64,000 nt of DNA, from positions 1 through 64,000 of the forward strand of contig JAFMEZ010000004.1 of the NCBI GenBank assembly GCA_017856455.1, written 5' to 3'. Origin of the DNA: Parafilimonas sp. (GTDB taxonomy: Bacteria; Bacteroidota; Bacteroidia; Chitinophagales; Chitinophagaceae). The notes below the pieces were generated by a model. It made no database searches. It saw nothing but the letters and a program-made list of their open reading frames with translations, and had not been told where the DNA came from. Each line of letters opens with the position of its first letter. The stretch's first letter is position 1. A program made the translations under genes and the position numbers. This document shows positions 1-10,337 of this stretch, piece by piece.

Positions 1-733
1 TTTTCGATAATAATCTTTTTTCTTTTGTAATAATATGATAAGGGACACCATATTCAATTGAAGTAAAAAAAAGATGTTGAACAGGTAAAAGACCTAGTTC
101 ATTTTTTATATTAAGCGCCTCTTCATGACTAAGATCAGGTGGACATTTTGTGACCACTATAATTTTAGCTTGCTGCGCACTTTTACGCTGATCCCTTAAA
201 TCACCAGTTGGGAGAAAGAAGTCTCTTGTATACAAATTTGAATAGTCTGTCAGTAAGATATCGAGTCCAGCCTTGATTTCTCGATGCTGAAATGCATCAT
301 CCAGAATAATCAATTTTGTATCTGGACGATCATAGAGCAATTGTGGAACCGCCTCAATTCTCTTCTCTCCTACTGCGACTGCTATTTCAGGGTGAGCAAG
401 ATGAAACTGCATAGGCTCATCTCCAATTTCCAAAGAAGTAGATGATTGATTTGCTAATACATATCCGGAAGTTCGTCTTCTATACCCCCTACTTAGTGTT
501 GCCAATTTATATCTGGCCTTTAGTATTCCAATAAGATAATCAACCATAGGAGATTTACCGGTTCCTCCAACAGATAAATTGCCAACACCAATAATCGGAA
601 GATTAAAATTTACAGTTCCAATAATTTTTTTGTCATAGAGATAATTTCTAAAGGAAATAATACATCCATATAAAAAAGCTAATGGAAATAAAAACAATCT
701 AAATGACCTAAGATATACGTTTTTAAAAAGCAT
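1..733 (-). CDS. lpxK: Tetraacyldisaccharide 4'-kinase, partial (3' end beyond window edge)
   Basis: Manual reverse-strand translation from ATG at 733: MLFKNVYLRSFRLFLFPLAFLYG...NLPIIGVGNLSVGGTGKSPMVDYLIGILKAR..., LpxK-type P-loop GGTGKSP; runs off the window edge so absent from ORF track. Confidence 0.88.
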   Translation of the reverse strand, partial: MLFKNVYLRSFRLFLFPLAFLYGCIISFRNYLYDKKIIGTVNFNLPIIGVGNLSVGGTGKSPMVDYLIGILKARYKLATLSRGYRRRTSGYVLANQSSTSLEIGDEPMQFHLAHPEIAVAVGEKRIEAVPQLLYDRPDTKLIILDDAFQHREIKAGLDILLTDYSNLYTRDFFLPTGDLRDQRKSAQQAKIIVVTKCPPDLSHEEALNIKNELGLLPVQHLFFTSIEYGVPYHIITKEKRLLSK

Positions 734-1292
734 ATACACATTCTGGTGTTATGCAAAAATCGAGCTTTTTATCGAAGAAATCGATATCATCAATAGATAA
801 AACAGGGGGAAAGAAAGATAATCCAATTGTTATAACATCATTACGACAACTAGCCAGGAAACGATCGTAATAACCTTTCCCGTAACCAACCCGGTTGCCT
901 TTTTTGTCGAAAGCTAGCAATGGAACAAATACAACATCGATCATGTCTGAAGTAACTTCAATGCCAGCAGTTGGCTCAGGAATACCATACTGATTGTCCT
1001 GAAAAACAGTTTGTTCGTCCACCAAAAAATGTTTCATGCTAAAATCAGACGCATTTATTCTTGGATAAGCAATCTTCATACCCAAATCCCTAAACTGCAT
1101 ATAATCAAGCAAGGGAGCTGGATCAGGCTCGTTGGAAGAAAACATTGGAACATAAGCGTGAGCAATTTGAACATATGGCAATAGCATTTCCTGAAATCGA
1201 ATCAATAGTAAATCCTGAAATGAATTGACATCTTTAACTGAAAGATTCAGTCGTTTTGATTTATATGCTTTTCTGATTTCGGCCTTGATCAT
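723..1292 (-). CDS. 5-formyltetrahydrofolate cyclo-ligase
   Basis: C-terminal motif VPLLAFDKKGNRVGYGKGYYDRFL characteristic of the family. Confidence 0.9.
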   Translation of the reverse strand: MIKAEIRKAYKSKRLNLSVKDVNSFQDLLLIRFQEMLLPYVQIAHAYVPMFSSNEPDPAPLLDYMQFRDLGMKIAYPRINASDFSMKHFLVDEQTVFQDNQYGIPEPTAGIEVTSDMIDVVFVPLLAFDKKGNRVGYGKGYYDRFLASCRNDVITIGLSFFPPVLSIDDIDFFDKKLDFCITPECVYAF

Positions 1293-1849
1293 GCTTCATC
1301 AGCATTATTAATTCGGTTAATAAAGATTGAAAATATTGTGGTTCCATATTTTCTTTCTGTTCTGTAAAAAGGAAAGTTTTTAAAGTCATTTCTTGGTGTA
1401 TGTTCTAAAACAAACCAGCCATTTTCATTTAAAAGATTTTGTTGAAAAATCAACTTTGGCAAATCCTCAATATTTCCCAGTGCGTATGGAGGTCCAGCAA
1501 AAATGAAATCATATTTCTCTGAACATGATTGGATGTATTTAAACACATCCGAAAAAACAATTTGAATAGTTGTAATGGTAAGCGCTGCAGATGTTTTTTT
1601 TATAAAAGCATGCATGGCTGGATCTTTCTCAACAATGGTTAAATCCTTCACACCTCTTGAATAAAGTTCATAACTGATACAACCGGTACCGCCAAACAAA
1701 TCCAACGATTTAAGATTTTCAAACTCAAGATTATTTTGTATGATATTAAAGAGACCCTCTTTTGCAATATCTGTTGTAGGCCTTGTATGCGGCATGTTTG
1801 CTGGAGGCGATATCCTCCTTCCGCCTAGCTCTCCACTGATTATACGCAT
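1289..1849 (-). CDS. rsmD: 16S rRNA (guanine(966)-N(2))-methyltransferase RsmD family
   Basis: N-terminus MRIISGELGGRRI...TRPTTDIAKEGLFNI and DLFGGTGCISYE SAM motif; motif IV reads AGPPY. Confidence 0.88.
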   Translation of the reverse strand: MRIISGELGGRRISPPANMPHTRPTTDIAKEGLFNIIQNNLEFENLKSLDLFGGTGCISYELYSRGVKDLTIVEKDPAMHAFIKKTSAALTITTIQIVFSDVFKYIQSCSEKYDFIFAGPPYALGNIEDLPKLIFQQNLLNENGWFVLEHTPRNDFKNFPFYRTERKYGTTIFSIFINRINNADEA

Positions 1850-2691
1850 TGAAGTATATGCAGATGTGGGGTGAAAAAATGTGATCCTACAATATGTTCA
1901 GATTCAAGCTCCGAGCTTGAAATGATTGAATTTTCGAGAGCAATATCTAAAATATATTTTCTCAACTCTTTCCATGTTGCTGAATCCTCATCAATATGTC
2001 CGCTTACCAATGCCTTTATATCTTTCAGATCCATCTTGTATTTATCAATCAAATTCAATAATTGATAAATAGCATCCTCTGTTGTTTCGTAATACAATGA
2101 TTGGGCAAACTGCAATTGAGCTCCTCTGACTAAAAATAAGGTAATATAATTTTGTGTAAAATATATTTTTAAAAACGAATCGAGATCTTCTAGGTTATTT
2201 TTAAACATCGAAACTAATCCAACACTAATAAAGTGAGTTACTTTTATGTCTTTAAAACGTTCGGCTAAAAATTCATATACTGACTTTTCCAAACCAAACA
2301 CATTATACAATTCCCATTGAGCAACATGCTCTGATTTTACATCAATGTATTGGAGATCGCCAAACATCGTTTTATAAATAGCATCAGAAAGATGATCTTT
2401 CGCAAATTGCTCAGGAACTAAAGATGACTCAGGTGTATTGACCACTACAAATACATCGATGAAATTTTTACCAGAATATTTTTCTGTTGATAAAATATAT
2501 TCAAGTGTATAGACATCTAATCCTTCTTTTAAAACATAGGTTTCAATAATTATTGGTTGTTTTTGTTGATCAAAAACCAATAAGGTTAGATAATGGTGCC
2601 CATATTCAACACACAAGTGCAGTGAATCGACTTCTTGGACTGAAGAATTCTTATAGTATCCAAAACTAGATTGAATAAGAGATTGCACCAT
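1840..2691 (-). CDS. DUF3822 family protein
   Basis: 283 aa, directly upstream of and overlapping rsmD; resembles the DUF3822 family found next to rsmD in Bacteroidota. Confidence 0.7.
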   Translation of the reverse strand: MVQSLIQSSFGYYKNSSVQEVDSLHLCVEYGHHYLTLLVFDQQKQPIIIETYVLKEGLDVYTLEYILSTEKYSGKNFIDVFVVVNTPESSLVPEQFAKDHLSDAIYKTMFGDLQYIDVKSEHVAQWELYNVFGLEKSVYEFLAERFKDIKVTHFISVGLVSMFKNNLEDLDSFLKIYFTQNYITLFLVRGAQLQFAQSLYYETTEDAIYQLLNLIDKYKMDLKDIKALVSGHIDEDSATWKELRKYILDIALENSIISSSELESEHIVGSHFFTPHLHILQCV

Positions 2692-2767
2692 ATGACAAAT
2701 TTAATGCTTTTGGGTATGAAACAGAAGCCAAGAATAACTTACTTTGCCGGCTAATCCAGCATTTACA

Positions 2768-4111
2768 ATGAGCGAAAATTTAAAACTTGAGGTTACGTAT
2801 AAGCAGATTCTGCAAATGTCCCTTCCCATCAGCTTTGCAATACTGGTACCCCAATTTAATTTTCTTATCAATAGCTTCTTTCTTTCAAAACTCGGACAAG
2901 GGTATATGGGTGCGTCTGGAGTAACAGGTGTCTACTATTTGATTTTTTCTGTCATTGGATTTGGGCTCAACAATGGATTACAAGCATTGATTTCAAGAAG
3001 AGCAGGACAAGACCGATTAAAAGAAATTGGAGAACTCTTTATGCAGAGTGTTTATATCAGTTTCTTTATTGCGTTTATTGGCATTCTGATCACTTATACT
3101 GCAGCACCAATTATTTTCAAAAACAACACTGATCCATCAATCTATCATCTCACCATAGAATTTTTAAAAATCAGGATATGGGGACTACCATTTCTGTATC
3201 TGTATCAAATGAGAAATGGACTACTGGTTGGAACAAATCAAAGTAAATTATTGGTATATGGAACATTGGCAGAGACCGTAACCAATGTTGTTTTGGATTA
3301 TGGGTTGATTTTCGGAAATCTCGGAATGCCAAAACTGGGTTTTAATGGTGCCGCATACGCAAGCATCATCGCAGAATTTATGGGAATGAGTGTAGTATTC
3401 TTGGTTATTGGGATCAATAAAATGACAAAACGGTTTGGACTATTTGAAAACATTTCTTTTCAGTGGAAAAGCACAAAGACAATTTTGGTACAGTCCTCCC
3501 CGCTGATTTTACAATATGCCATCAGCATTATCAGCTGGGAATTCTTTTTTATTCTTGTATCACATGATGGTAATCTTGCATTGGATGTTAGTCAGGTAAT
3601 GCGCTTAATGTTTGGATTTTTCGGAATTTTTATATGGGCCTTTGCTGCTGCATCCAGCACAATGGTTTCCAACATCATTGGTCAGGGTTTACACGAAAAA
3701 GTGTCAATGTTGGTAAAAAAAATCGTTACACTTAGTCTTGGCTCAACCATTTTAATATTTATCCCTTTACAAATATTTGCTCATCAGATACTTGGACTCT
3801 TCAATCAGGATGCTGCATTTCTTGCATTGGCCATTCCTGTTTTTAGAGTTGTTTGTGTAGCCATTCTCTTCATGTCTGTTTCAACAGTATGTCTTAATGC
3901 AGTTACTGGAACAGGAAATACCAAGATCAATCTTATGATTGAAGTCTTTACAATAATCCTTTATTGCATCTATGTATATACTGTAATGGAAGAATTAAAT
4001 CTTTCAATCGTATGGGGATGGGGATCAGAATGGGTATACTGGTTATCAATCTTAACACTATCCGCTGCATATCTTAAAAGCGGAAAATGGAAAAAAAGAA
4101 TGAATATCTGA
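2768..4111 (+). CDS. MATE family efflux transporter
   Basis: Multi-TM protein with MATE-like repeats (LPISFAILVPQ..., LGMPKLGFNGAAYAS); ORF track start at 2744 is TTG, the ATG at 2768 is more likely. Confidence 0.85.
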   Translation: MSENLKLEVTYKQILQMSLPISFAILVPQFNFLINSFFLSKLGQGYMGASGVTGVYYLIFSVIGFGLNNGLQALISRRAGQDRLKEIGELFMQSVYISFFIAFIGILITYTAAPIIFKNNTDPSIYHLTIEFLKIRIWGLPFLYLYQMRNGLLVGTNQSKLLVYGTLAETVTNVVLDYGLIFGNLGMPKLGFNGAAYASIIAEFMGMSVVFLVIGINKMTKRFGLFENISFQWKSTKTILVQSSPLILQYAISIISWEFFFILVSHDGNLALDVSQVMRLMFGFFGIFIWAFAAASSTMVSNIIGQGLHEKVSMLVKKIVTLSLGSTILIFIPLQIFAHQILGLFNQDAAFLALAIPVFRVVCVAILFMSVSTVCLNAVTGTGNTKINLMIEVFTIILYCIYVYTVMEELNLSIVWGWGSEWVYWLSILTLSAAYLKSGKWKKRMNI

Positions 4112-4116
4112 TTGCT

Positions 4117-4731
4117 CTATTGCTCTGGAGCTGCTGCTGATCCAGTTGCTTTTTTCTTCTGAGACTTAGGGGCTATAACCATCAGCATTCTCTTGCCTTC
4201 AAGTTTTGGCAAGCCTTCCACTTGTCCGATTTCTGCCAAACGCTCAGCAAATTTTAAAAGAACCAATTCACCTCTCTCTTTGAATTGTATCGCTCTTCCT
4301 TTGAATTGAACATAGGCTTTAACCTTATTACCTTCTTTTAGAAAGTTTTCAGCATGACGGGCTTTGAAATCAAAATCATGATCATCAGTACCTGGAGTAA
4401 AACGAATTTCTTTCAATTCGGCCGTTTTACTTTTGGCTTTCATCTCCTTTTCCTTTCTCTTCTTGTCGTATAAGAATTTATTGTAGTCAATTACTTTGCA
4501 TACTGGAGGATCTGCCTGAGGAGAAATTTCTACAAGGTCTAGCTGTTGTTGTTGTGCAATTTTCAATGCTTCCTGGGTAGAATAAACGCCCATTGTTACA
4601 TTGTCGCCAACCAGTCGAACTTGAGGAACCCTGATGAATTGATTGATTCTGTGTTCTGCCTCTTTTCTTGGAGCAAATTTACCTCTTGGTCCACCTGAAC
4701 CTTGGTAATTGGGTCTGTAGGGTAATGCCAT
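4117..4731 (-). CDS. infC: Translation initiation factor IF-3
   Basis: HRINQFIRVPQVRLVGDN...DLVEISPQADPPVCKVIDYNKFLYDKKRKEKE, canonical IF-3. Confidence 0.97.
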   Translation of the reverse strand: MALPYRPNYQGSGGPRGKFAPRKEAEHRINQFIRVPQVRLVGDNVTMGVYSTQEALKIAQQQQLDLVEISPQADPPVCKVIDYNKFLYDKKRKEKEMKAKSKTAELKEIRFTPGTDDHDFDFKARHAENFLKEGNKVKAYVQFKGRAIQFKERGELVLLKFAERLAEIGQVEGLPKLEGKRMLMVIAPKSQKKKATGSAAAPEQ

Positions 4732-4789
4732 AGTATGCTACAACTATCCTGTCGGCTTCAGGAGGAAGTTGATGTTATTTCTGTTTTAT

Positions 4790-6724
4790 TTAATTTGAAT
4801 GCCGACCTTGTATTTCGGATGTTAAGTTAGTTATTATTTCTGAAATAGAACACTGACCTGCATCACCCTTACCTTGTCTTCTAACGGCCACCATGCCTTC
4901 ATTCTGCTCTTTTTCTCCAATAACAAACATATAAGGGACTTTCATCAACTCAGTATCCCTGATCTTTTTCCCAATTTTTTCACCTCTGTCATCCAATTCT
5001 GCTCTGATGCCTGCGCTCAACAACTTTTGGGTAACATCAGATGCATATTGATTGAATTTATCACTGATCGGCAGCACTTTTACCTGAACTGGTGACAACC
5101 ATAATGGAAATTTACCAGCATAATGTTCAAGTAGGAAACCAATGAAGCGCTCGTGTGTTCCTAATGGAGCCCTATGAATTATAAGAGGAGTTTCAGATTG
5201 ATTTTCCCTATTGGTATACTGCAATCCAAATCTTCTTCCTTGAGCAAAATCGACTTGATTAGTTGCCAATGTAAATTCTCTACCAATCGCACTCCAAATT
5301 TGAACATCAATTTTTGGTCCGTAGAATGCCCCTTCATCTGGCACTTCTACATATGGGATATTGGAATCAATCAAAACTTTACGAACCATTTCCTCAGTTT
5401 CTTTCCAAAGTTCCGGCTCATTTATATATTTCTGCCCGAGTTTAGCAGGATCATGCAAACTCAAACGCATTACATATTTATCTATTCCAAAAATCTTGAA
5501 GTATTTAATGTACATATCATTCACTGCCCTGAACTCACTTGCAAAATCATCTTTTGAACAATAGATATGTGCATCATTCATATGCAAGCAACGCACGCGC
5601 ATCAAACCAAACAACTCACCACTTTGTTCATAGCGATAACATGTTCCATACTCAGCAAGCCTCAATGGTAAATCCTTGTATGATCTGCTTTCAGCTGAAA
5701 ATATTTTGTGGTGATGCGGGCAGTTCATGGCCTTGAGGTAATATTTTACTCCTTCAAGTTCCATGGGCGGGTACATACTGTCTTGATAATATGGAAGGTG
5801 CCCACTTGTTAAGTACATACTTTCTTTGGCAATATGTGGCGTAACAACACGCTTGTATCCAGCAGCCAATTCAGTTTCCTTGGCCAACTTTTCTAACTCT
5901 TCAATAATGATCGTTCCATTGGGCATCCAGAGTGGAAGACCAGGACCTACATCATCATCAAAGGTGAAAATACCAAGTTCTTTACCCAATTTTCTATGAT
6001 CTCTTTTCTTGGCCTCTTCAAGCATTTGAAGATGCTCATCCAATTCTTTTTGATTAGGAAAACTTACACCATAGATACGGGTAAGCTGTTTGTTTTTTTC
6101 ATCCCCCTTCCAATATGCTCCAGCAATCGATGTTAATTTAATTGCCTTGATGAGTCCGGTGTGTGGGATATGTGGACCGCGACAGAGATCGGTGAAATTT
6201 CCCTGCGTATAAAAAGTTATTTCACCATCATTTAAACCAGATAACAAGTCCAATTTATATTCATCCCCTTTTTCAGAAAAATATGCCACCGCATCATTTT
6301 TCGAAATTTCCTTTCTGATGAATTCGCTGTTCTTCTTTGCAAGCTCATCCATCTTTTTCTCAAGAGAAGCAAGTTCATCCTCAGAAATATGTCTACCTCC
6401 AAGGTCCATGTCATAATAAAAACCTCTGTCAATAGCAGGACCAACCCAAAACTTTACTCCAGGAAAAGTAGCTTCAACTGCTTCTGCCAAAAGATGGGCA
6501 GATGAATGCCAAAATGTTGATTTTCCATCAGTATCATCCCATGTCAATAGCTTTAGTTCACAGTCCTTGTTAAGCGGGGTTGAAGCATCTTTAACTGTTC
6601 CATCAATAGATGCTGCAATGACCTTTTTTGCAAGTCCCTCTGCTATACTTTTTGCGATTGCCATCGGAGTACTACCTTTTGCATAACTCCTAACAGCGCC
6701 ATCCGGAAACCTAATATTGATCAT
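4790..6724 (-). CDS. thrS: Threonine--tRNA ligase
   Basis: TGS, editing and class II domains; MNCPHHHKIF, RYEQSGELFGLMRVR. Confidence 0.98.
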   Translation of the reverse strand: MINIRFPDGAVRSYAKGSTPMAIAKSIAEGLAKKVIAASIDGTVKDASTPLNKDCELKLLTWDDTDGKSTFWHSSAHLLAEAVEATFPGVKFWVGPAIDRGFYYDMDLGGRHISEDELASLEKKMDELAKKNSEFIRKEISKNDAVAYFSEKGDEYKLDLLSGLNDGEITFYTQGNFTDLCRGPHIPHTGLIKAIKLTSIAGAYWKGDEKNKQLTRIYGVSFPNQKELDEHLQMLEEAKKRDHRKLGKELGIFTFDDDVGPGLPLWMPNGTIIIEELEKLAKETELAAGYKRVVTPHIAKESMYLTSGHLPYYQDSMYPPMELEGVKYYLKAMNCPHHHKIFSAESRSYKDLPLRLAEYGTCYRYEQSGELFGLMRVRCLHMNDAHIYCSKDDFASEFRAVNDMYIKYFKIFGIDKYVMRLSLHDPAKLGQKYINEPELWKETEEMVRKVLIDSNIPYVEVPDEGAFYGPKIDVQIWSAIGREFTLATNQVDFAQGRRFGLQYTNRENQSETPLIIHRAPLGTHERFIGFLLEHYAGKFPLWLSPVQVKVLPISDKFNQYASDVTQKLLSAGIRAELDDRGEKIGKKIRDTELMKVPYMFVIGEKEQNEGMVAVRRQGKGDAGQCSISEIITNLTSEIQGRHSN

Positions 6725-6833
6725 GGTTTGAGTAAAATTATTGCCAATTTTAAGACTGCAAATTTAACGAACTATTAGGTAAGGACAGCTTCAAATAAGG
6801 ATAATTTGCGTACTTACTTAAAAAATGTAGCTT

Positions 6834-7907
6834 TTGAATAGAATTCTACCCAAGTTTTTTGCGTTTTCAGCTATTCTCATCCTGGTTTTCACACAATGCG
6901 AAATCGCATTTGCTCAAAAGCTAAGTGGACAATGGATTGGTAGTTTCAATTCTAAAGAAGATCCATCCGATGCACAAACTGAATATGTGCTGGAGATTGA
7001 GATCAATGGTAATTCTCTGAGTGGATATTCATATACTTATTTCCCTATTGCGGGTAAGCGATACTTTGTGATTTGCAAACTAAAAGGAAGTTATGAATCT
7101 GGCAGTAAATCACTCGTGGTAACTGAAATTGAAAAAGTAAAGTCGAATACTCCACCTGATTTTCAAAATTGTCTTCAAACACATAAACTCACCTATTTCA
7201 AACAAGGAAACAAAGAGACCCTGGAAGGAAAATGGGAGCCTGCAGAGAAAGGAAGTACTTGCGGAACAGGCATATCTGTATTCGAAAGAAAAATGCTTGA
7301 AAAAATCAAACCAGTTGAAGTTGTAAAAAAACAAGTTCCAAAAACACCTGCTGTAGCTAAACAGTTGACCTCAAAAAATCCTCCTGTTGTTTCCAAACCT
7401 GTAGTTACCAAAAAAACTGAACAGAAAAAGATATTGCCAAAAAATCCAATTGAGCAGAAATCAGCTCCTTTGGCTACTGAAAATAAATCAGATGAAAGAA
7501 TCATCACCATTGATGAACCTAAAAAAATAAAAGAAAGTTTTGCACCGCCCAGAGAAAAAATCTCAAATAGAACTTATCAGATTTTGAAAACGATTGAAAT
7601 CGAAGATGATAAAATTGACATCAATATTTATGACAATGGGCAAATAGACGGAGATACTGTATCCATTTATGTCAATGATAAATTGATTGTATCCAAACGC
7701 ATGCTCACCGCAAAACCAATCAATATTCACTTGAATACGGACGATGATACTGATGTTTATGATATTGTGATGTATGCTGAAAATCTTGGATCCATCCCAC
7801 CAAACACTGCATTGATGATTGTACAAGCAAAGAACAAACGCTACGAAATCAATATCACTTCAACAGAGCAAACCAGTGGAGCAGTAAGATTTAAATTCAA
7901 GAAATAA
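6834..7907 (+). CDS. Secreted protein of unknown function, TTG start
   Basis: Signal peptide, lipocalin-like N-terminal region, Lys/Pro-rich linker, C-terminal beta-rich domain; in-frame stop at 6828-6830 and no ATG in the signal peptide. Confidence 0.75.
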   Translation: MNRILPKFFAFSAILILVFTQCEIAFAQKLSGQWIGSFNSKEDPSDAQTEYVLEIEINGNSLSGYSYTYFPIAGKRYFVICKLKGSYESGSKSLVVTEIEKVKSNTPPDFQNCLQTHKLTYFKQGNKETLEGKWEPAEKGSTCGTGISVFERKMLEKIKPVEVVKKQVPKTPAVAKQLTSKNPPVVSKPVVTKKTEQKKILPKNPIEQKSAPLATENKSDERIITIDEPKKIKESFAPPREKISNRTYQILKTIEIEDDKIDINIYDNGQIDGDTVSIYVNDKLIVSKRMLTAKPINIHLNTDDDTDVYDIVMYAENLGSIPPNTALMIVQAKNKRYEINITSTEQTSGAVRFKFKK

Positions 7908-10274
7908 TTAGAATTTAAAGTTATAGGTCACAGAAGGTATTAATGGGAAAAGAGAAACTTGTTTTGCCTGGACCTGCAATGTACCTGCAAAAGCACTTCC
8001 CGACTGACTATAATAATAGAAGTAAGGATTCTTTCTGCTGTATGCATTATAAATACTGAACACCCAACTGTTCTGCCATTTTCTCGTAACTTTAGGCACC
8101 GGCGTATAAGTTGCTGAAAAATCCAAACGATGGTACGGTGCTAAGCGATACTGATTGATTCGGCTAAATTGTTGCGTAAGCACCCCTTCAACCAGATAAA
8201 ATTTCTCTGGCAAAGAAGTAGCATTACCCGTTGCATAAACAAAGACAGATGAAAACTTCCAAAGGCGATTAAGTTCATAAATTCCAACAACGGAAAGATC
8301 ATGTCGTCGATCATACTTTGCAGGGTATTTATTCCCATTGTTGAGTTCAGGAAACTTTCTCCAAGTCCATGCTAAGGTATAACCAATCCAACCCGTAAAT
8401 TTTCCTTTTGTTTTATTGATAAACAATTCAGTTCCGTAACTCCATCCCTTTCCAAAAACAAATTCCTCCTCTGGATCTTTTATGGAAGGCGTAAATCCTT
8501 CCCTATATTCAATTTGATTTTGCATTGATTTATAGTATACCTCAATAGAAGTTTCAAAAGCATTATCATTAAAATTTTTAAACACCCCTGCTGAATATTG
8601 CCATGATAGTTGTGGCTTTACGCGTAATGTACTGGGCACCCATACATCTGTGGGAAGTGTGGTGCCAGCATTGCTCACCAGATGTAGATATTGTCTGTTT
8701 CTGGATACAGAACCTTTTATGGATGTTTCTTCATCGATTGAATAACGCATGGTGAGGCGTGGCTCTAATCCTCCATATGTTGTTACAATAGAATTTCTAT
8801 CATACTTAAAACTATCAAGTCTATTTCCATCAATATCAGTTGTATATTTTGTATACGGACCTAATTGCTGGAATGCACTCCATCTCAAACCGTAATTGAT
8901 TTTTAGATTATTCCCAACTTCCCAATCATCCTGGGCATACAATCCAAACTCATTTGCAAATTTAGTTTGTGCATTGTTGGGCAAGAATAATACCGAGTCT
9001 TGTCGTCCGGATGCAACAGAAGGACTGATCCTGTGATGAGTGAATAATGCTCCATACTTCAATTTATGTTCTGGAGTAAGATAGTGATCAAGATCTGTTT
9101 TAAGATTTAAGTCTCTTATCCCACTGTTCAAAACAAACTTGAAACTGTTCTGCAATGCACCTAATGAAAATTGATAATCATTGTAAACTGCAGTTGTATT
9201 CATAAATAGCTTTTTATGAAATACATGGTTCCATCTGGCAGAGAAGGTTGAATTTCCCCATGGAACTTCCACATCAAACTGTCGTTTATTGTTTACAAAA
9301 TCAAACCTGTCTCGTCCAAAATAACCGCTTACATAGAGACGATCTTTTGAAGAGAATCGGTAATTAAATTTTGCATTGAAGTCATAGAAATAATATCCAG
9401 AGCCGTAAAACTGACTTTCCTTTTTGATAAATGGTTTTGCCAAAGCATCGATGTAGGTTCTTCTTCCGGAAAGCATGAAAGAGGCTTTCTCTTTTTTAAT
9501 TGGACCCTGAACAGAAAATCTCGATGCAATACTTCCAATCCCCCCTTCAACCTGGTATTTATCCAAATTCCCTTCTTTCATTGAAACGTCTAAGACAGAT
9601 GAAATTCTTCCTCCATATTGGGCAGGCATACCCCCTTTTATCAGTGTAGTATTCTTGATGGCATCACCATTAAAAATGGAGAAAAATCCAAATAGATGTC
9701 CTGAATTGTATACAACCGCATCATCCAATAAGATCAAATTTTGATCAGGTCCGCCACCTCTAACATAGAGTCCACTGTTTCCCTCACCAGCATTTGAAAC
9801 GCCTGGATATAACTGTAAGATTTTCAGCGGATCCACTTCTCCAAAAATCACTGGTACAGATTTAGCACGTGTCATGCTCAAATCTATTTGACCCATTTGC
9901 GCATTCTTTACATTGGCATCCCTCTTCTTTGAGCTGACTACAATTTCTTGAGAGAGACTTGATTTGGATAATAATGGAAAATCAATCTGTACATCTGCGT
10001 CCAATTTGATTTTCTTCTCGACAGGAAAATATCCAACAAATGAAGCAATTAAGGTATACTCACCTTTTGGCAATGAAATGGCAAAATAACCGTATTGATT
10101 GCTACTTACCCCTTTGGTTTGCTCTTTGGCCTGAATGGTAGCACCAATGAGCGTTTCACGACTGAGAGAATCCCTCACATACCCTGCAATTGTAAATTTT
10201 TCTTGCGCATGGAGGAAGCTTGAGATAAGAAGAGCAAAAATGAAAAAAAATCGGATCACATACCTAAAACACAT
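7908..10274 (-). CDS. TonB-dependent receptor with carboxypeptidase-like regulatory domain
   Basis: IAGYVRDSLSRETLIGATI, plug motif GLYVRGGGPDQNLILLDDAVVYNSGHLFGFFSIFN, C-terminal beta-barrel ending in F. Confidence 0.92.
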   Translation of the reverse strand: MCFRYVIRFFFIFALLISSFLHAQEKFTIAGYVRDSLSRETLIGATIQAKEQTKGVSSNQYGYFAISLPKGEYTLIASFVGYFPVEKKIKLDADVQIDFPLLSKSSLSQEIVVSSKKRDANVKNAQMGQIDLSMTRAKSVPVIFGEVDPLKILQLYPGVSNAGEGNSGLYVRGGGPDQNLILLDDAVVYNSGHLFGFFSIFNGDAIKNTTLIKGGMPAQYGGRISSVLDVSMKEGNLDKYQVEGGIGSIASRFSVQGPIKKEKASFMLSGRRTYIDALAKPFIKKESQFYGSGYYFYDFNAKFNYRFSSKDRLYVSGYFGRDRFDFVNNKRQFDVEVPWGNSTFSARWNHVFHKKLFMNTTAVYNDYQFSLGALQNSFKFVLNSGIRDLNLKTDLDHYLTPEHKLKYGALFTHHRISPSVASGRQDSVLFLPNNAQTKFANEFGLYAQDDWEVGNNLKINYGLRWSAFQQLGPYTKYTTDIDGNRLDSFKYDRNSIVTTYGGLEPRLTMRYSIDEETSIKGSVSRNRQYLHLVSNAGTTLPTDVWVPSTLRVKPQLSWQYSAGVFKNFNDNAFETSIEVYYKSMQNQIEYREGFTPSIKDPEEEFVFGKGWSYGTELFINKTKGKFTGWIGYTLAWTWRKFPELNNGNKYPAKYDRRHDLSVVGIYELNRLWKFSSVFVYATGNATSLPEKFYLVEGVLTQQFSRINQYRLAPYHRLDFSATYTPVPKVTRKWQNSWVFSIYNAYSRKNPYFYYYSQSGSAFAGTLQVQAKQVSLFPLIPSVTYNFKF

Positions 10275-10337
10275 AAGAGTTCTTAAAGTTCAGCTGCAAA
10301 GATAGAATATGCTAACTTCGCGGCGCAAATTGGACAT

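Noticed and set aside
4874-5736. Forward ORFs inside thrS (73-127 aa)
   Set aside because: Antisense to strongly conserved thrS; composition typical of shadow frames.
7193-7510. 105-aa reverse ORF opposite the secreted protein
   Set aside because: It mirrors the Lys/Pro-rich linker of the forward gene; no independent coding signal.
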